DNA of 59,569 nt from Erysipelotrichaceae bacterium (lineage in GTDB: Bacteria; Bacillota_I; Bacilli_A; Erysipelotrichales; Erysipelotrichaceae). The notes under the pieces were generated by a model. It was not told where the DNA came from. It ran no database searches and saw only the letters and a list, made by a program, of their open reading frames with translations. Where the stretch lies: assembly GCA_030694975.1 (NCBI GenBank), contig JAUYTU010000009.1:1-59569 (forward strand), in the 5' to 3' direction. This document shows, piece by piece, positions 27,593-36,615 of the stretch. The stretch's first letter is position 1; every line of letters starts with the position of its first letter. Both the position numbers and the translations under genes were made by a program.

Positions 27593-28525
27593 TTATTTTA
27601 TATGAGAAGCGATTTCGTGCAATTTATTGAATCGATGCTTCATTCCTGACTTACTCATAACTGTACCCGACTGTTCTTCATAAACATCACTCAACTCATT
27701 TAGACTGGCATCAGGATTATCGATTCTTAATAACGCCACTTCTTTGAGTTTTTCTTCCAATGATTCGAAACGTCCAGATTGTTGAATTTTTATGATATCA
27801 TCAATCTGCCGTGATGCCGCTTGTTGTGTCTTAACTTCGTTAGCCACTTCGCAATTATCCAACCGGGTCAATGAATTACGGAAATCACGTTGGATACGAA
27901 TATCCTCAAATTTCATCAATGCATCGATCGCCCCTGTAGCTCTTAAGAAGTCCGAAATCTTATCGGATGCCTTCAGGTAAACAACCTGTTGTTGCCTTCT
28001 TGGTACGACTTTTGCAGGCAGTTCGAAACGATGCATTAATTTACTTATAAATATTGCATGTTTTTCATCATGTGTGGCAATTTCACAATGATAGTTTGTT
28101 TTCGTTGGATTATTGATACTTCCCGAAGCCAAAAATGCTCCGGCCAAATAAGCTCTGGCACAACAATCCTTAGCAACAATCGAACGTGTCGGACGATCCG
28201 ATAATCCCAGCGATGTCCAAAGTCCTACATCTTCCAGAATTTCCTTAACTTTTGCCATAACTTTAATAACATAAACATTGTTCTTTTTAAGTTTCATTTT
28301 TTTAATGATCGAAAGTTCGCACGTTACTTGGTATCGTTCTTTAAGTAAAATCCAAATACGCTTAGCTGTTGTTGGATTTTCAGTTTTGATTATCAGCTGG
28401 TAAGATTGGTTGGAAATAGCCAGCGTAGCATTCAATTGAATCAACGCCGAAAGTTGCGCTCGGGTGCAGCACGGTTTTAATTCATTTTGAGATATTTCCG
28501 ATTTTATTTCTGTGGTAAACGACAT
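27593..28525 (-). CDS. whiA: WhiA family DNA-binding protein
   Basis: A 310-residue protein with an N-terminal LAGLIDADG-like fold (CCARAYLAGAFLASGSINNP, about 120-139) lacking endonuclease function, and a C-terminal helix-turn-helix (about 240-305, ending SGMKHRFNKLHEIA). WhiA controls sporulation in actinomycetes and influences division and nucleoid segregation in Bacillus. It is the last gene of rapZ-yvcK-whiA; AGGAGTGAT overlaps the yvcK stop region. Confidence 0.96.
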   Translation of the reverse strand: MSFTTEIKSEISQNELKPCCTRAQLSALIQLNATLAISNQSYQLIIKTENPTTAKRIWILLKERYQVTCELSIIKKMKLKKNNVYVIKVMAKVKEILEDVGLWTSLGLSDRPTRSIVAKDCCARAYLAGAFLASGSINNPTKTNYHCEIATHDEKHAIFISKLMHRFELPAKVVPRRQQQVVYLKASDKISDFLRATGAIDALMKFEDIRIQRDFRNSLTRLDNCEVANEVKTQQAASRQIDDIIKIQQSGRFESLEEKLKEVALLRIDNPDASLNELSDVYEEQSGTVMSKSGMKHRFNKLHEIASHIK

Positions 28526-28529
28526 TGTA

Positions 28530-29474
28530 TCACTCCTGCGCTAATATACTTGCAATCAAATCTTTGACCCTAAGGGGATCATGGCGTACCAATCCATCCG
28601 AAAAGTCCAACAAACTGCTTAACATGATGGGGTAAGAATGTTCCTTCTGCGCCATTTCGACATTCATACTTCCCATAATTTTATATCGTTCGACAACTTC
28701 CGGAGGCAACGAGTCATTGGCTTTGACGACTAGATCAACCTCGACACCGCAATGTCGAACAATAGCATCCACATGATCTTCCATTGAATAATCATCCGTC
28801 TCCCCCGGTTGGGTCATCGCATTACAAACATATATTTTCTTTGCCTTAGCAACTTTCAAAGCATCCGCAAGATCTTCAATGATCAGATTCGGACAAATAC
28901 TCGTATATAAGCTCCCCACCCCGTAAATGATTAAGTCCGCTGACTTGATGGCATCAATGGCTTGCCGGGAAGCTCGAACTTTTTCTTGATAGAATACGCG
29001 ATTGATCCGATTGCCTGTTTTAGGTATGTTCGACTCTCCACGAACGATGGTTCCGTCAACCATTTCCGCAAATAGTGTGATTACTTGCAATGTTGAAGGA
29101 ATGATATCCCCTTTTACATTGAGTACTTTGGAAATCGCTGTTATGGCTTCCATAAAATTACCGCTTCGATCGGTAAGTGCTGTCAATATCAGATTCCCAA
29201 GATTATGTCCGTATATTTCATTTTCAGGAGAACCTTCAAATCGATATTCCATTAATGTTGATAACATGGTCTCTGATTCAGCCATTGAAATCATAACGTT
29301 ACGAATATCACCCATGGCAGGAATATGAAAAGCCCGGCGTAATCTTCCGGTTGACCCTCCATCATCCGCAACCGTTACAATTGCCGTCAAGTGAATATTC
29401 TGTAATAATTTCAAACCCCTTAGCAATGTAGCCTGACCGGTGCCCCCACCCATAACGACAACTTTCTTAATCAT
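28530..29474 (-). CDS. yvcK: YvcK/CofD-like gluconeogenesis factor
   Basis: A 314-residue protein of the YvcK family, with the nucleotide-sugar-binding start VVMGGGTGQATLLRGL (6-21) and the conserved DDGGSTGRLRR segment (about 37-47). YvcK binds UDP-GlcNAc and is needed for normal wall synthesis and growth on gluconeogenic carbon in Bacillus. Its start overlaps the rapZ stop by four bases (ATGA), giving translational coupling. Confidence 0.95.
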   Translation of the reverse strand: MIKKVVVMGGGTGQATLLRGLKLLQNIHLTAIVTVADDGGSTGRLRRAFHIPAMGDIRNVMISMAESETMLSTLMEYRFEGSPENEIYGHNLGNLILTALTDRSGNFMEAITAISKVLNVKGDIIPSTLQVITLFAEMVDGTIVRGESNIPKTGNRINRVFYQEKVRASRQAIDAIKSADLIIYGVGSLYTSICPNLIIEDLADALKVAKAKKIYVCNAMTQPGETDDYSMEDHVDAIVRHCGVEVDLVVKANDSLPPEVVERYKIMGSMNVEMAQKEHSYPIMLSSLLDFSDGLVRHDPLRVKDLIASILAQE

Positions 29475-30328
29475 ATTCGATCCTTTTTATCCCTGTGATT
29501 CTTAAAACTCTTATACTTCTCTCTGTAATGTTCAAACAACCAATTCGTAATAGCCACCGAACGATGCTGACCACCCGTACAGCCAATACCGACGGTAAAA
29601 TGATTTTTGCCTTCTTTGACATATTCTTCAAAGGCATAGTCCAAGAAATCTGTTAATTTCTTTAAGAAGATCTGCGTTTGCTCTTCGACCATGACATAAT
29701 CATATACTTCTTTGTCATCTCCGCTCAAACCGCGAAGTTCTTCAACCCAATGGGGATTTTTTAAAAAGCGGACATCAAACAATAGATCTGCATCCATCGG
29801 CACACCATTTTTATAGCCAAACGAAATAAAACTAATGGTAAATACCGGTTGTGTTGAGAAAGCAAATACTTTCTCCAATTTCAGTTTTAATTCGTTGTGT
29901 TTTAAAAATGTGGTATCCACCGTGTAATAGGCACGCTCTTTCATGCCGGTAAACATCTCACGTTCAATTTGGATCGCTTCTTCTAAGGTACTTGCCATAT
30001 TTGAAATCAACATCGGATGCGTCCTTCGGGTAAATTTGTATCGTAAAAGCAACTCTTCATCCGATGCTTCCAAAAACAATACTCTTACATCGGCATCGAC
30101 ATTCTCAAAACGCATCAAAAACAAAGGGAAGTCCATGGCGCTGGTCGCTAAGGCCAGGTAATCCAATCGCGGATCTTCTTCTTTGTTGATGAGCTTTAAT
30201 AACGATCCAATGAGTTGGGGAGGATATTGGTCAATGGCATGATAGCCCATATCCTCCAGTATGCCCATGGCCGATGTTTTACCTGCACCAGACATACCTG
30301 TAACCAAGATGACTCTTTTATTTTTCAT
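29471..30328 (-). CDS. rapZ: RNase adapter / nucleotide-binding protein RapZ (YvcJ)
   Basis: A 285-residue P-loop protein: Walker A VTGMSGAGKTSA (9-20) and the late GIGCTGGQHRSV signature near residue 250. In E. coli RapZ senses GlcN6P and delivers a small RNA to RNase E; in Gram-positives (YvcJ) the role is less clear but is linked to competence. It is the first gene of the rapZ-yvcK-whiA operon; GAGG precedes the ATG. Confidence 0.95.
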   Translation of the reverse strand: MKNKRVILVTGMSGAGKTSAMGILEDMGYHAIDQYPPQLIGSLLKLINKEEDPRLDYLALATSAMDFPLFLMRFENVDADVRVLFLEASDEELLLRYKFTRRTHPMLISNMASTLEEAIQIEREMFTGMKERAYYTVDTTFLKHNELKLKLEKVFAFSTQPVFTISFISFGYKNGVPMDADLLFDVRFLKNPHWVEELRGLSGDDKEVYDYVMVEEQTQIFLKKLTDFLDYAFEEYVKEGKNHFTVGIGCTGGQHRSVAITNWLFEHYREKYKSFKNHRDKKDRI

Positions 30329-30344
30329 AGGATACCTCGGATAT

Positions 30345-30353
30345 ATTGTATCA
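30345..30353 (-). promoter_or_regulatory. Extended -10 promoter of rapZ-yvcK-whiA
   Basis: TGATACAAT (30353-30345), between the trxB stop and rapZ. No good -35 is visible. Confidence 0.55.
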
Positions 30354-30375
30354 GAAACTACATGATTTTTTTGAT

Positions 30376-31305
30376 TTAGTGGCTTAATTCTTGGATATAA
30401 TGGAAAATCATCTGTGCTGCAACAGCGCCATCACCAACCGCCGTTACGATTTGACGTAAGTTCTTCGAACAGACATCGCCCGCCCCATAGACACCCGGCA
30501 CTGTTGTTTCCATTTTTTCATTAACGATCAGATATCCTTCCGGGTCTGTAACATGCAAATGTGCAACAGCTTGTGTTGCCGGAGTTGATCCTATATACGG
30601 AAAAACCGCTGAAGTAGGGTAAGACTTCTTTTCTTTTGTATCCACATTGGTTAAAACGATTCCCGAAATCTTCCCATCTTCTTCTTGATATGAAGCAGGA
30701 ATACTCTTGGTAATGATCTCGATTTTAGGATGTTTATTAACCAAATCCTGAATATGCGGTTCTCCACGGAAAACATCGCGACGGATAACTATACGAACAT
30801 GAGATGCAAACTGCGTTAGATACAGCGCTTCTTCTAACGCTGAGTTTCCGCCACCGATGACTGTAACGACCTTTTCCTTATAGAAAGCCCCATCACACAC
30901 TGCACAATACGATATTCCACGTCCGGTCAGACGTTCTTCGTTCTCTAAACCAAGTTTTTTCTCAACGGTTCCGGTAGCAAGAATGACCGCATAGGCCGTA
31001 TAGACATTGCCATCATCACAAATTACTTTGCGAATTTTACCGTCAACTTCTACACGCATGACTCGACCGTAATTGTACTCACAACCATATTCTGTGGAGT
31101 GTTCAAACATTTGCATTGCCAAATCTACACCGGCTACGCTTTTCATTCCCGGCCAGTTACTGATTTCAAAGGTTTTGACAAGTTTGCCACCCGGTGCTTC
31201 CGGTTCAAGCATCATCGCTTTCAAACCGGCGCGTGAAGCATAAACGGCTGCTGTCATTCCGGCTGGACCTGCACCTATGATAATTACATCGTACTGTACG
31301 TCCAT
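30376..31305 (-). CDS. trxB: Thioredoxin reductase
   Basis: An FAD/NADPH flavoenzyme that reduces thioredoxin, 309 residues. The FAD motif is GAGPAGMTAA (11-20), the redox pair CAVC (134-137), the NADPH motif VIGGGNSALEEA (about 149-160), and the C-terminal FAD block GVYGAGDVC. It overlaps the lgt-phosphatase fusion by 22 bases, with AAGGAGGAT inside that gene. It ends the uvrA-hprK-lgt-trxB run. Confidence 0.97.
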   Translation of the reverse strand: MDVQYDVIIIGAGPAGMTAAVYASRAGLKAMMLEPEAPGGKLVKTFEISNWPGMKSVAGVDLAMQMFEHSTEYGCEYNYGRVMRVEVDGKIRKVICDDGNVYTAYAVILATGTVEKKLGLENEERLTGRGISYCAVCDGAFYKEKVVTVIGGGNSALEEALYLTQFASHVRIVIRRDVFRGEPHIQDLVNKHPKIEIITKSIPASYQEEDGKISGIVLTNVDTKEKKSYPTSAVFPYIGSTPATQAVAHLHVTDPEGYLIVNEKMETTVPGVYGAGDVCSKNLRQIVTAVGDGAVAAQMIFHYIQELSH

Positions 31306-32738
31306 TCGACATCCTCCTTCAACACGTCATTGATTTCACTTAACGAAGAAATCAAACGCGTGGGTTTCATTTTCTCTAACAATTCCTTGCGTTCTTGATC
31401 TGTCGCAAACGCAATAGTAAACATTCCGGCATTGATTCCCGCCAATACATCGCCTGTGGTGTCCCCAACGTAAATCACGGAATCATGACCTTTTCCAAGT
31501 TTTTTGCATGCCTCAAATAATCCTTCCGGATCTGGTTTGTGTTTCTTCACTTGCTCAAGCCCGATGATTACCTCAAAGTAATCTTTCATATCGAACATGT
31601 TCAGGCCCAAGTCAATGGCATCTGTCAGTTTGCTTGAAACGATTCCAAGCTGATAACCATTTTCTTTCAATTCACTTAATAATTCTTTGGCTCCATCAAT
31701 CGGATTGACATGTGTTTTATGCATTTCGAAATTGATCGTCCGGTAATCTTCAACCAATTTGTCAGCTGACTCATTGGGTAAATACTTTTCAAACGTTTCC
31801 CATAAGGTCGGTCCTAAGAAGGATAATTCCATTTCCCGGGTAATAATCATATCCGGCGCATATTTATTAAAGACTTGCTTAAAACTTTCGATAATAGCAG
31901 GTTCGGTATCCATCAGTGTCCCATCAAAATCAAAGAGGATGATAGGTTTCTCTCTTTTCATCAATTTTCTAAAAAGTCCTAACGTACCTAAGACTCCCAC
32001 TAGAATAAAGGCAATGGATACTAATTGTGCGGAGCGCAATCCCATGAACATCAGACTGTCTGCGCGCAACCCTTCAATAAAGAAGCGTATGACACCATAC
32101 CACATCAAATAAGCGTAAATCATATCGCCTCGTTTAGGTTTAGAGAATTTCTTCAAAACAAATGTTATGAGCAAAAATCCGACAATATTTAGTACACTTT
32201 CATATAAGAAGGTCGGTTCACGGAACTGTCCGGCAATAAACATTTGATCTTTAATCAGTTGTGGCCAACCGCTGTAAAAAGATTCTTGAACAACGCGGCC
32301 ATACGCTTCTTGATTTAAGAAGTTACCCCACCGTCCAATCGCTTGCGCGACCAAAATGTTGGGTACGATGGCATCCGCAACTCGAATAAAATCGATCTTT
32401 TTACGCTTGACAAACCAAAGGCCAAACAATACTCCGCCAAATAATCCGCCTTGAATCGCTAGTCCGCCTTGCCAAGTCATAAAGATTTCCAAGGGACGGG
32501 CAAGGTAGTAGTTTAGGTCAAAGAAAACCACAAACCATAAACGGGCTCCGATAACACCGCATAGCAATGCGCCAAAAAACAGGTCATCAGTCAAATCTGA
32601 TTTGTACCCCATTTTCTTTAAATTACGATAGCTTAAATAATAGGCCAAATAGGCTCCCACTAAAATGAGAACAGCATACCACTTGATGGAAATCGGCCCA
32701 ATATCCAAAAAGGTTTGTAAATCTGGAAAAAATTTCAT
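31284..32738 (-). CDS. lgt: Fusion: prolipoprotein diacylglyceryl transferase + HAD phosphatase (PpaX-like)
   Basis: One continuous 484-residue frame. Residues 1 to ~257 are Lgt: seven membrane helices, the signature GRWGNFLNQEAYG (135-147) and HxGG-like GGLAIQGG (91-98). Lgt lipid-modifies prolipoproteins. Residues ~264-484 are a HAD phosphatase: DFDGT (270-274), an SSK motif II (368-370), KHKPDP (399-404) and GDTTGD (425-430). It resembles PpaX, the pyrophosphatase that in Bacillus follows lgt and hprK. No stop or frameshift lies at the junction. The phosphatase would sit on the cytoplasmic side of the membrane. The pyrophosphatase activity is inferred from context. Confidence 0.93.
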   Translation of the reverse strand: MKFFPDLQTFLDIGPISIKWYAVLILVGAYLAYYLSYRNLKKMGYKSDLTDDLFFGALLCGVIGARLWFVVFFDLNYYLARPLEIFMTWQGGLAIQGGLFGGVLFGLWFVKRKKIDFIRVADAIVPNILVAQAIGRWGNFLNQEAYGRVVQESFYSGWPQLIKDQMFIAGQFREPTFLYESVLNIVGFLLITFVLKKFSKPKRGDMIYAYLMWYGVIRFFIEGLRADSLMFMGLRSAQLVSIAFILVGVLGTLGLFRKLMKREKPIILFDFDGTLMDTEPAIIESFKQVFNKYAPDMIITREMELSFLGPTLWETFEKYLPNESADKLVEDYRTINFEMHKTHVNPIDGAKELLSELKENGYQLGIVSSKLTDAIDLGLNMFDMKDYFEVIIGLEQVKKHKPDPEGLFEACKKLGKGHDSVIYVGDTTGDVLAGINAGMFTIAFATDQERKELLEKMKPTRLISSLSEINDVLKEDVEWTYSTM

Positions 32739-32748
32739 AGTTCCTCCG

Positions 32749-33699
32749 TTATTTCTTATTTAATTCATTTTGACGTTCAATGTAATCGAATACCCGACGA
32801 TCAAAATCACTGCCAGCATCAAAGCCTTTATCTTTTAGCGTAAAATCGGTAACGGCAGCTTCGATCAATATTGCCAAGTTTCTGCCTTCTTTTACTGGGA
32901 ATAATAACTGTGGAACCTCAATGTCCAACATCGTCATCACTTTATTTAATTCAATCCCAACTCGCTTATAGTCTTTTGAATCATCCCATTTTTCTAAGTA
33001 TACTACAAAATCGATTCGGGTACTGTCAAGCATTGCCGAAGCGCCAAACATCCGTGCAACATCGATGATCCCAATTCCACGCAGTTCCAACAATCCTTTT
33101 AGCAGTTCAGGAGCATAACCGATGACGGTGTTATGAACACGTCGGATATCGACCCGATCATCTGAGACTAAGACATGCCCTTTACGAATAAGTTCCAATG
33201 CTGTCTCCGATTTACCCATTCCGCTTTCACCGGTAATGAGAACGCCCTTGCCGAATACACTGATTAAGACACCGTGTATATTGTCGGTTGGCGAGAGATG
33301 TTCATCCAGAAACCCGATGATATCGACCATCAGCCGATAGGTCTTTTGTTCAGATGTGAAAATCGGAAAGTTCTTGTATGCCGCAATTTCATTTAAGATC
33401 GGCGGACATTGATAGTGACGGGCTATAATAATAGCGGGTGTCCAACCATCGGTAAGACGGTCAAATACATAACGTTGTTGTTCTTCGGATATCGTTTCGA
33501 TATACGCCATTTCTTTGTCACCCATAATGACGATTCTTCGTGGTTCCGTGTGTTCAAAAAATCCGGTTAATTCTAGACCTGGACGGTTAATATCAGGGAC
33601 AACGACCCAGCGGTCTAAAGATTCGTCATTACCCGTGATTTGTTCAAATCGGAAATAATTCTTTACTTCCCGCATGGAGCATTTTGCTTCAAAGCTCAC
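32749..33699 (-). CDS. hprK: HPr kinase/phosphorylase
   Basis: Phosphorylates HPr at Ser46 in response to glycolytic signals, and dephosphorylates it by phosphorolysis that releases pyrophosphate. Length 316; Walker A GESGMGKSE (157-165) and the family signature LRGIGIIDV (206-214). The start is GTG with AAGGAGGGG, two bases after the uvrA stop. The neighbouring HAD domain fused to Lgt could remove the pyrophosphate. HPr itself and PTS genes are not in the window. Confidence 0.97.
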   Translation of the reverse strand: MSFEAKCSMREVKNYFRFEQITGNDESLDRWVVVPDINRPGLELTGFFEHTEPRRIVIMGDKEMAYIETISEEQQRYVFDRLTDGWTPAIIIARHYQCPPILNEIAAYKNFPIFTSEQKTYRLMVDIIGFLDEHLSPTDNIHGVLISVFGKGVLITGESGMGKSETALELIRKGHVLVSDDRVDIRRVHNTVIGYAPELLKGLLELRGIGIIDVARMFGASAMLDSTRIDFVVYLEKWDDSKDYKRVGIELNKVMTMLDIEVPQLLFPVKEGRNLAILIEAAVTDFTLKDKGFDAGSDFDRRVFDYIERQNELNKK

Positions 33700-33701
33700 A
33701 G

Positions 33702-36533
33702 TTACCCCTCCTTTTTATGGAATAGTCTGTTAAGATACTGCCCGGTATAACTGGTTGGATGCTCGGCTACTTGTTCCGGTGTTCCGGTGCACAAAATCAT
33801 TCCGCCTTCATCGCCGCCTTCGGGTCCGATATCTATAATAACATCTGCTGATTTAATAATATCAAGATTATGCTCAATAACAATGACTGTATCTCCGTTT
33901 TCGACGATTCTCTGTAATACTTTGAGCAATTTAGCGACATCATGACTGTGCAGTCCGGTCGTTGGTTCATCAAGAATGAAAACGGTCTTACCGGTGGCAC
34001 GACGTTGAAGTTCGCTCGCCAGTTTAACGCGCTGTGCTTCTCCACCGGAAAGCGTCGTGGCAGGCTGACCAAGTTTGATGTATCCCAAACCGACATCCAT
34101 CAGCGTTTGTAAGCGATGTTTGATTTTATGAACATTGGTGAAAAACTCAATCGCATCTTCCACACTCATCTCCAGAACTTCGTAAATATTCTTACCTTTA
34201 TACGTTACTTGTAACGTTTCTTCATTGTATCGTTTGCCTTCGCACTCTTCGCAAGGAACAAATACATCCGGTAAAAAGTGCATGGAAATCCGTTTGACAC
34301 CATCCCCTTGGCATAATTCACAACGTCCGCCACGAACATTGAAGGAGAAACGTCCCTTTAGAAATCCTCTGACCTTCGCTTCGGGTGTAAGTGCGAATAA
34401 ATCACGGATATCATCGAAAATCCCTGTATAAGTAACCGGATTGGAACGCGGTGTGCGACCGATCGGGTCCTGATCTATCTCGATTACCTTATCGATGTAT
34501 TTAAGTCCGACAACCTTTTCGACCAATCCGGGCTTTACTTTCGCTCTGCCCAAATGATGTTGTAAGGTTTTACATAGGACTTCGTTGACCAACGATGATT
34601 TACCGCTGCCACTGACACCAGTGACCGCAATAAACGTGTTGAGCGGAAACTCAACCGTTACATTTTTCAGGTTATTTTCTCTGGCTCCGATAACTTTCAG
34701 TATCTGGCCATTGCCTTTACTGCGTACCGTAGGGATAGGAATGAACATCTTACCGGATAAATACTGCCCGGTAATCGAATCGGGATTATTCTTAACTTCC
34801 TCTGGTGTTCCATTGGCAATGACTTCACCCCCGTGCTCACCTGCTCCAGGTCCGATATCGACAATCCAATCCGATGCCATCATGGTTTCTTCATCGTGCT
34901 CGACAACAATCAATGAGTTCCCTAGATCGCGCATATTTTTCAATGTACGGATAAGTTTGGCATTATCACGTTGATGAAGTCCGATGGATGGTTCATCGAG
35001 AACATAGAGAACACCGGTCAAGTGTGAGCCGATTTGAGTAGCCAAACGAATTCGTTGGGCTTCCCCACCGGACAAACTACCGGCAATCCGATCCAATGTC
35101 AAGTATTCCAAACCAACATCTTTGAGGAACTCTAAACGTTCGCGGATTTCTTTAAGTACCAAGCGTGCGATTTCAGTTTGCATTTGACCCAATTGTAACT
35201 GATCCATATATAGTAATGCATTTTTGACGGACATTTGTGTCCATTCATTAATATTCTTGATACCGACATGCACACATAAAGCCATCTCATTCAGTCGATA
35301 GCCATTGCATGTTTCACAAGTAGATTCAGACATAAAACTTGCATACCATTCCCGTGACATCTGTGAGGTTGTTTCCATAAAGCGTCGTTCAATCAGCGTC
35401 GCCACACCCTCAATATAGTCTTTTCGAGAAAAGGTGTTTCCGGAGCGTGAAGAGATACTGTAAGCGATTCGCTCTTTGGAACCGTGCAACAGAATATTCA
35501 ACTCTTTTTCAGTCAGATTTTTGATAGGTGTGCGCATATCAATATTATATTGTTCGCACAACGTTTTAAATACTTGCCATTCGATATTCTCGCTTCCGGC
35601 GATGTTTTTATAGTAAGCAATACCCCCTTGGCGGATCGATTTGTTTCGATCGGGAATCAGATAGTCGACATCGACTTTCTGAGTGACCCCTAACCCTTTA
35701 CATGTCTCACACGCTCCTAAAGGAGAGTTGAACGAAAATAAGCGGGGTTCTAGTCGAGAAACAACAAAACCGCACTCTTTGCAAGCGTAGCGCTGTGAAA
35801 ACAGGATTTCCTGTTCAGATGTTGAGACTATAGCCAAACCATCTGCCAATCGGAGCGCCGTTTCCAATGAATCATGCAGACGGGTCTTGTTTTCATCGGT
35901 TTTAATGATTCGATCAACTAGGACATCGACATCATGTTTTTTGTTTTTCTCTAATACGATATCTTCTTCGAGCATGTGGATGTCACCATTAACCCGAACC
36001 CTAACAAATCCTTCTTTTAAAAGTTTTTCGAAGAGGTCTTTGTGCGTTCCTTTTTGTTGGCGCAATACCGGAGCGAGAATTTGAATTCGCGATTGATCCT
36101 CAAGTTCAGATATCCGTTCCATCATTTGCTTGATCGTCTGAGATTGAATGGGCGTGTGATGTGTTGGACAATACGGTGTGCCGATACGCGCATATAGCAA
36201 ACGTAGATAATCATAGATTTCGGTTACCGTCCCAACGGTCGAACGGGGATTATTGCTTGTGGTTTTTTGGTCGATGGAGATAGCCGGAGACAGTCCTTCA
36301 ATAAGATCAACATCCGGTTTTTCGGTATTACCTAAAAACTGACGTGCATAAGCACTCAGTGATTCTACGTATCTGCGTTGACCTTCCGCGTAAATCGTAT
36401 CGAAGGCCAACGAAGTTTTTCCAGACCCTGAAAGTCCGGTCATAATGACTAATTTGTTGCGTGGGATATCTAAATCAATATTTTTTAAGTTATTGACTCG
36501 CGCTCCTTTAATATGTATGACATCTTGTTTCAT
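33702..36533 (-). CDS. uvrA: Excinuclease ABC subunit A
   Basis: The damage-recognition ATPase of nucleotide excision repair, 943 residues with two ABC modules: Walker A GLSGSGKTSLAF (34-45) and GVSGSGKSSLV (~640), and two ABC signatures LSGGEAQRI and LSGGEAQRV. Zinc cysteine clusters CETCKGLG and CELCQGDG...CEECEGKRY are intact. It is the first gene of the uvrA-hprK-lgt-trxB run. No SOS (LexA) box is seen upstream. Confidence 0.98.
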   Translation of the reverse strand: MKQDVIHIKGARVNNLKNIDLDIPRNKLVIMTGLSGSGKTSLAFDTIYAEGQRRYVESLSAYARQFLGNTEKPDVDLIEGLSPAISIDQKTTSNNPRSTVGTVTEIYDYLRLLYARIGTPYCPTHHTPIQSQTIKQMMERISELEDQSRIQILAPVLRQQKGTHKDLFEKLLKEGFVRVRVNGDIHMLEEDIVLEKNKKHDVDVLVDRIIKTDENKTRLHDSLETALRLADGLAIVSTSEQEILFSQRYACKECGFVVSRLEPRLFSFNSPLGACETCKGLGVTQKVDVDYLIPDRNKSIRQGGIAYYKNIAGSENIEWQVFKTLCEQYNIDMRTPIKNLTEKELNILLHGSKERIAYSISSRSGNTFSRKDYIEGVATLIERRFMETTSQMSREWYASFMSESTCETCNGYRLNEMALCVHVGIKNINEWTQMSVKNALLYMDQLQLGQMQTEIARLVLKEIRERLEFLKDVGLEYLTLDRIAGSLSGGEAQRIRLATQIGSHLTGVLYVLDEPSIGLHQRDNAKLIRTLKNMRDLGNSLIVVEHDEETMMASDWIVDIGPGAGEHGGEVIANGTPEEVKNNPDSITGQYLSGKMFIPIPTVRSKGNGQILKVIGARENNLKNVTVEFPLNTFIAVTGVSGSGKSSLVNEVLCKTLQHHLGRAKVKPGLVEKVVGLKYIDKVIEIDQDPIGRTPRSNPVTYTGIFDDIRDLFALTPEAKVRGFLKGRFSFNVRGGRCELCQGDGVKRISMHFLPDVFVPCEECEGKRYNEETLQVTYKGKNIYEVLEMSVEDAIEFFTNVHKIKHRLQTLMDVGLGYIKLGQPATTLSGGEAQRVKLASELQRRATGKTVFILDEPTTGLHSHDVAKLLKVLQRIVENGDTVIVIEHNLDIIKSADVIIDIGPEGGDEGGMILCTGTPEQVAEHPTSYTGQYLNRLFHKKEG

Positions 36534-36550
36534 GTTTGATCCACCTTAAC

Positions 36551-36615
36551 CTTATTCATTATACATGATAAACTTATTCATTAAAAATACAATGCGTAAA
36601 CCGGGTTACCCCGGC
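36551..36615 (-). promoter_or_regulatory. uvrB terminator-like hairpin and uvrA promoter
   Basis: The stem ccggg/cccgg (36601-36614) follows uvrB but has a poor T-run. TATAAT (36563-36558) lies 25 bases before uvrA, with only a weak TTTTAA-like -35 at 17 bases. An 11-base direct repeat, cttattcatta, occurs at 36551-36561 and 36573-36583. Confidence 0.5.

Noticed and set aside
36534-36615. SOS (LexA) box upstream of uvrA or uvrB
   Set aside because: No GAAC-N4-GTTC-type palindrome is visible; the direct repeat there does not match it.
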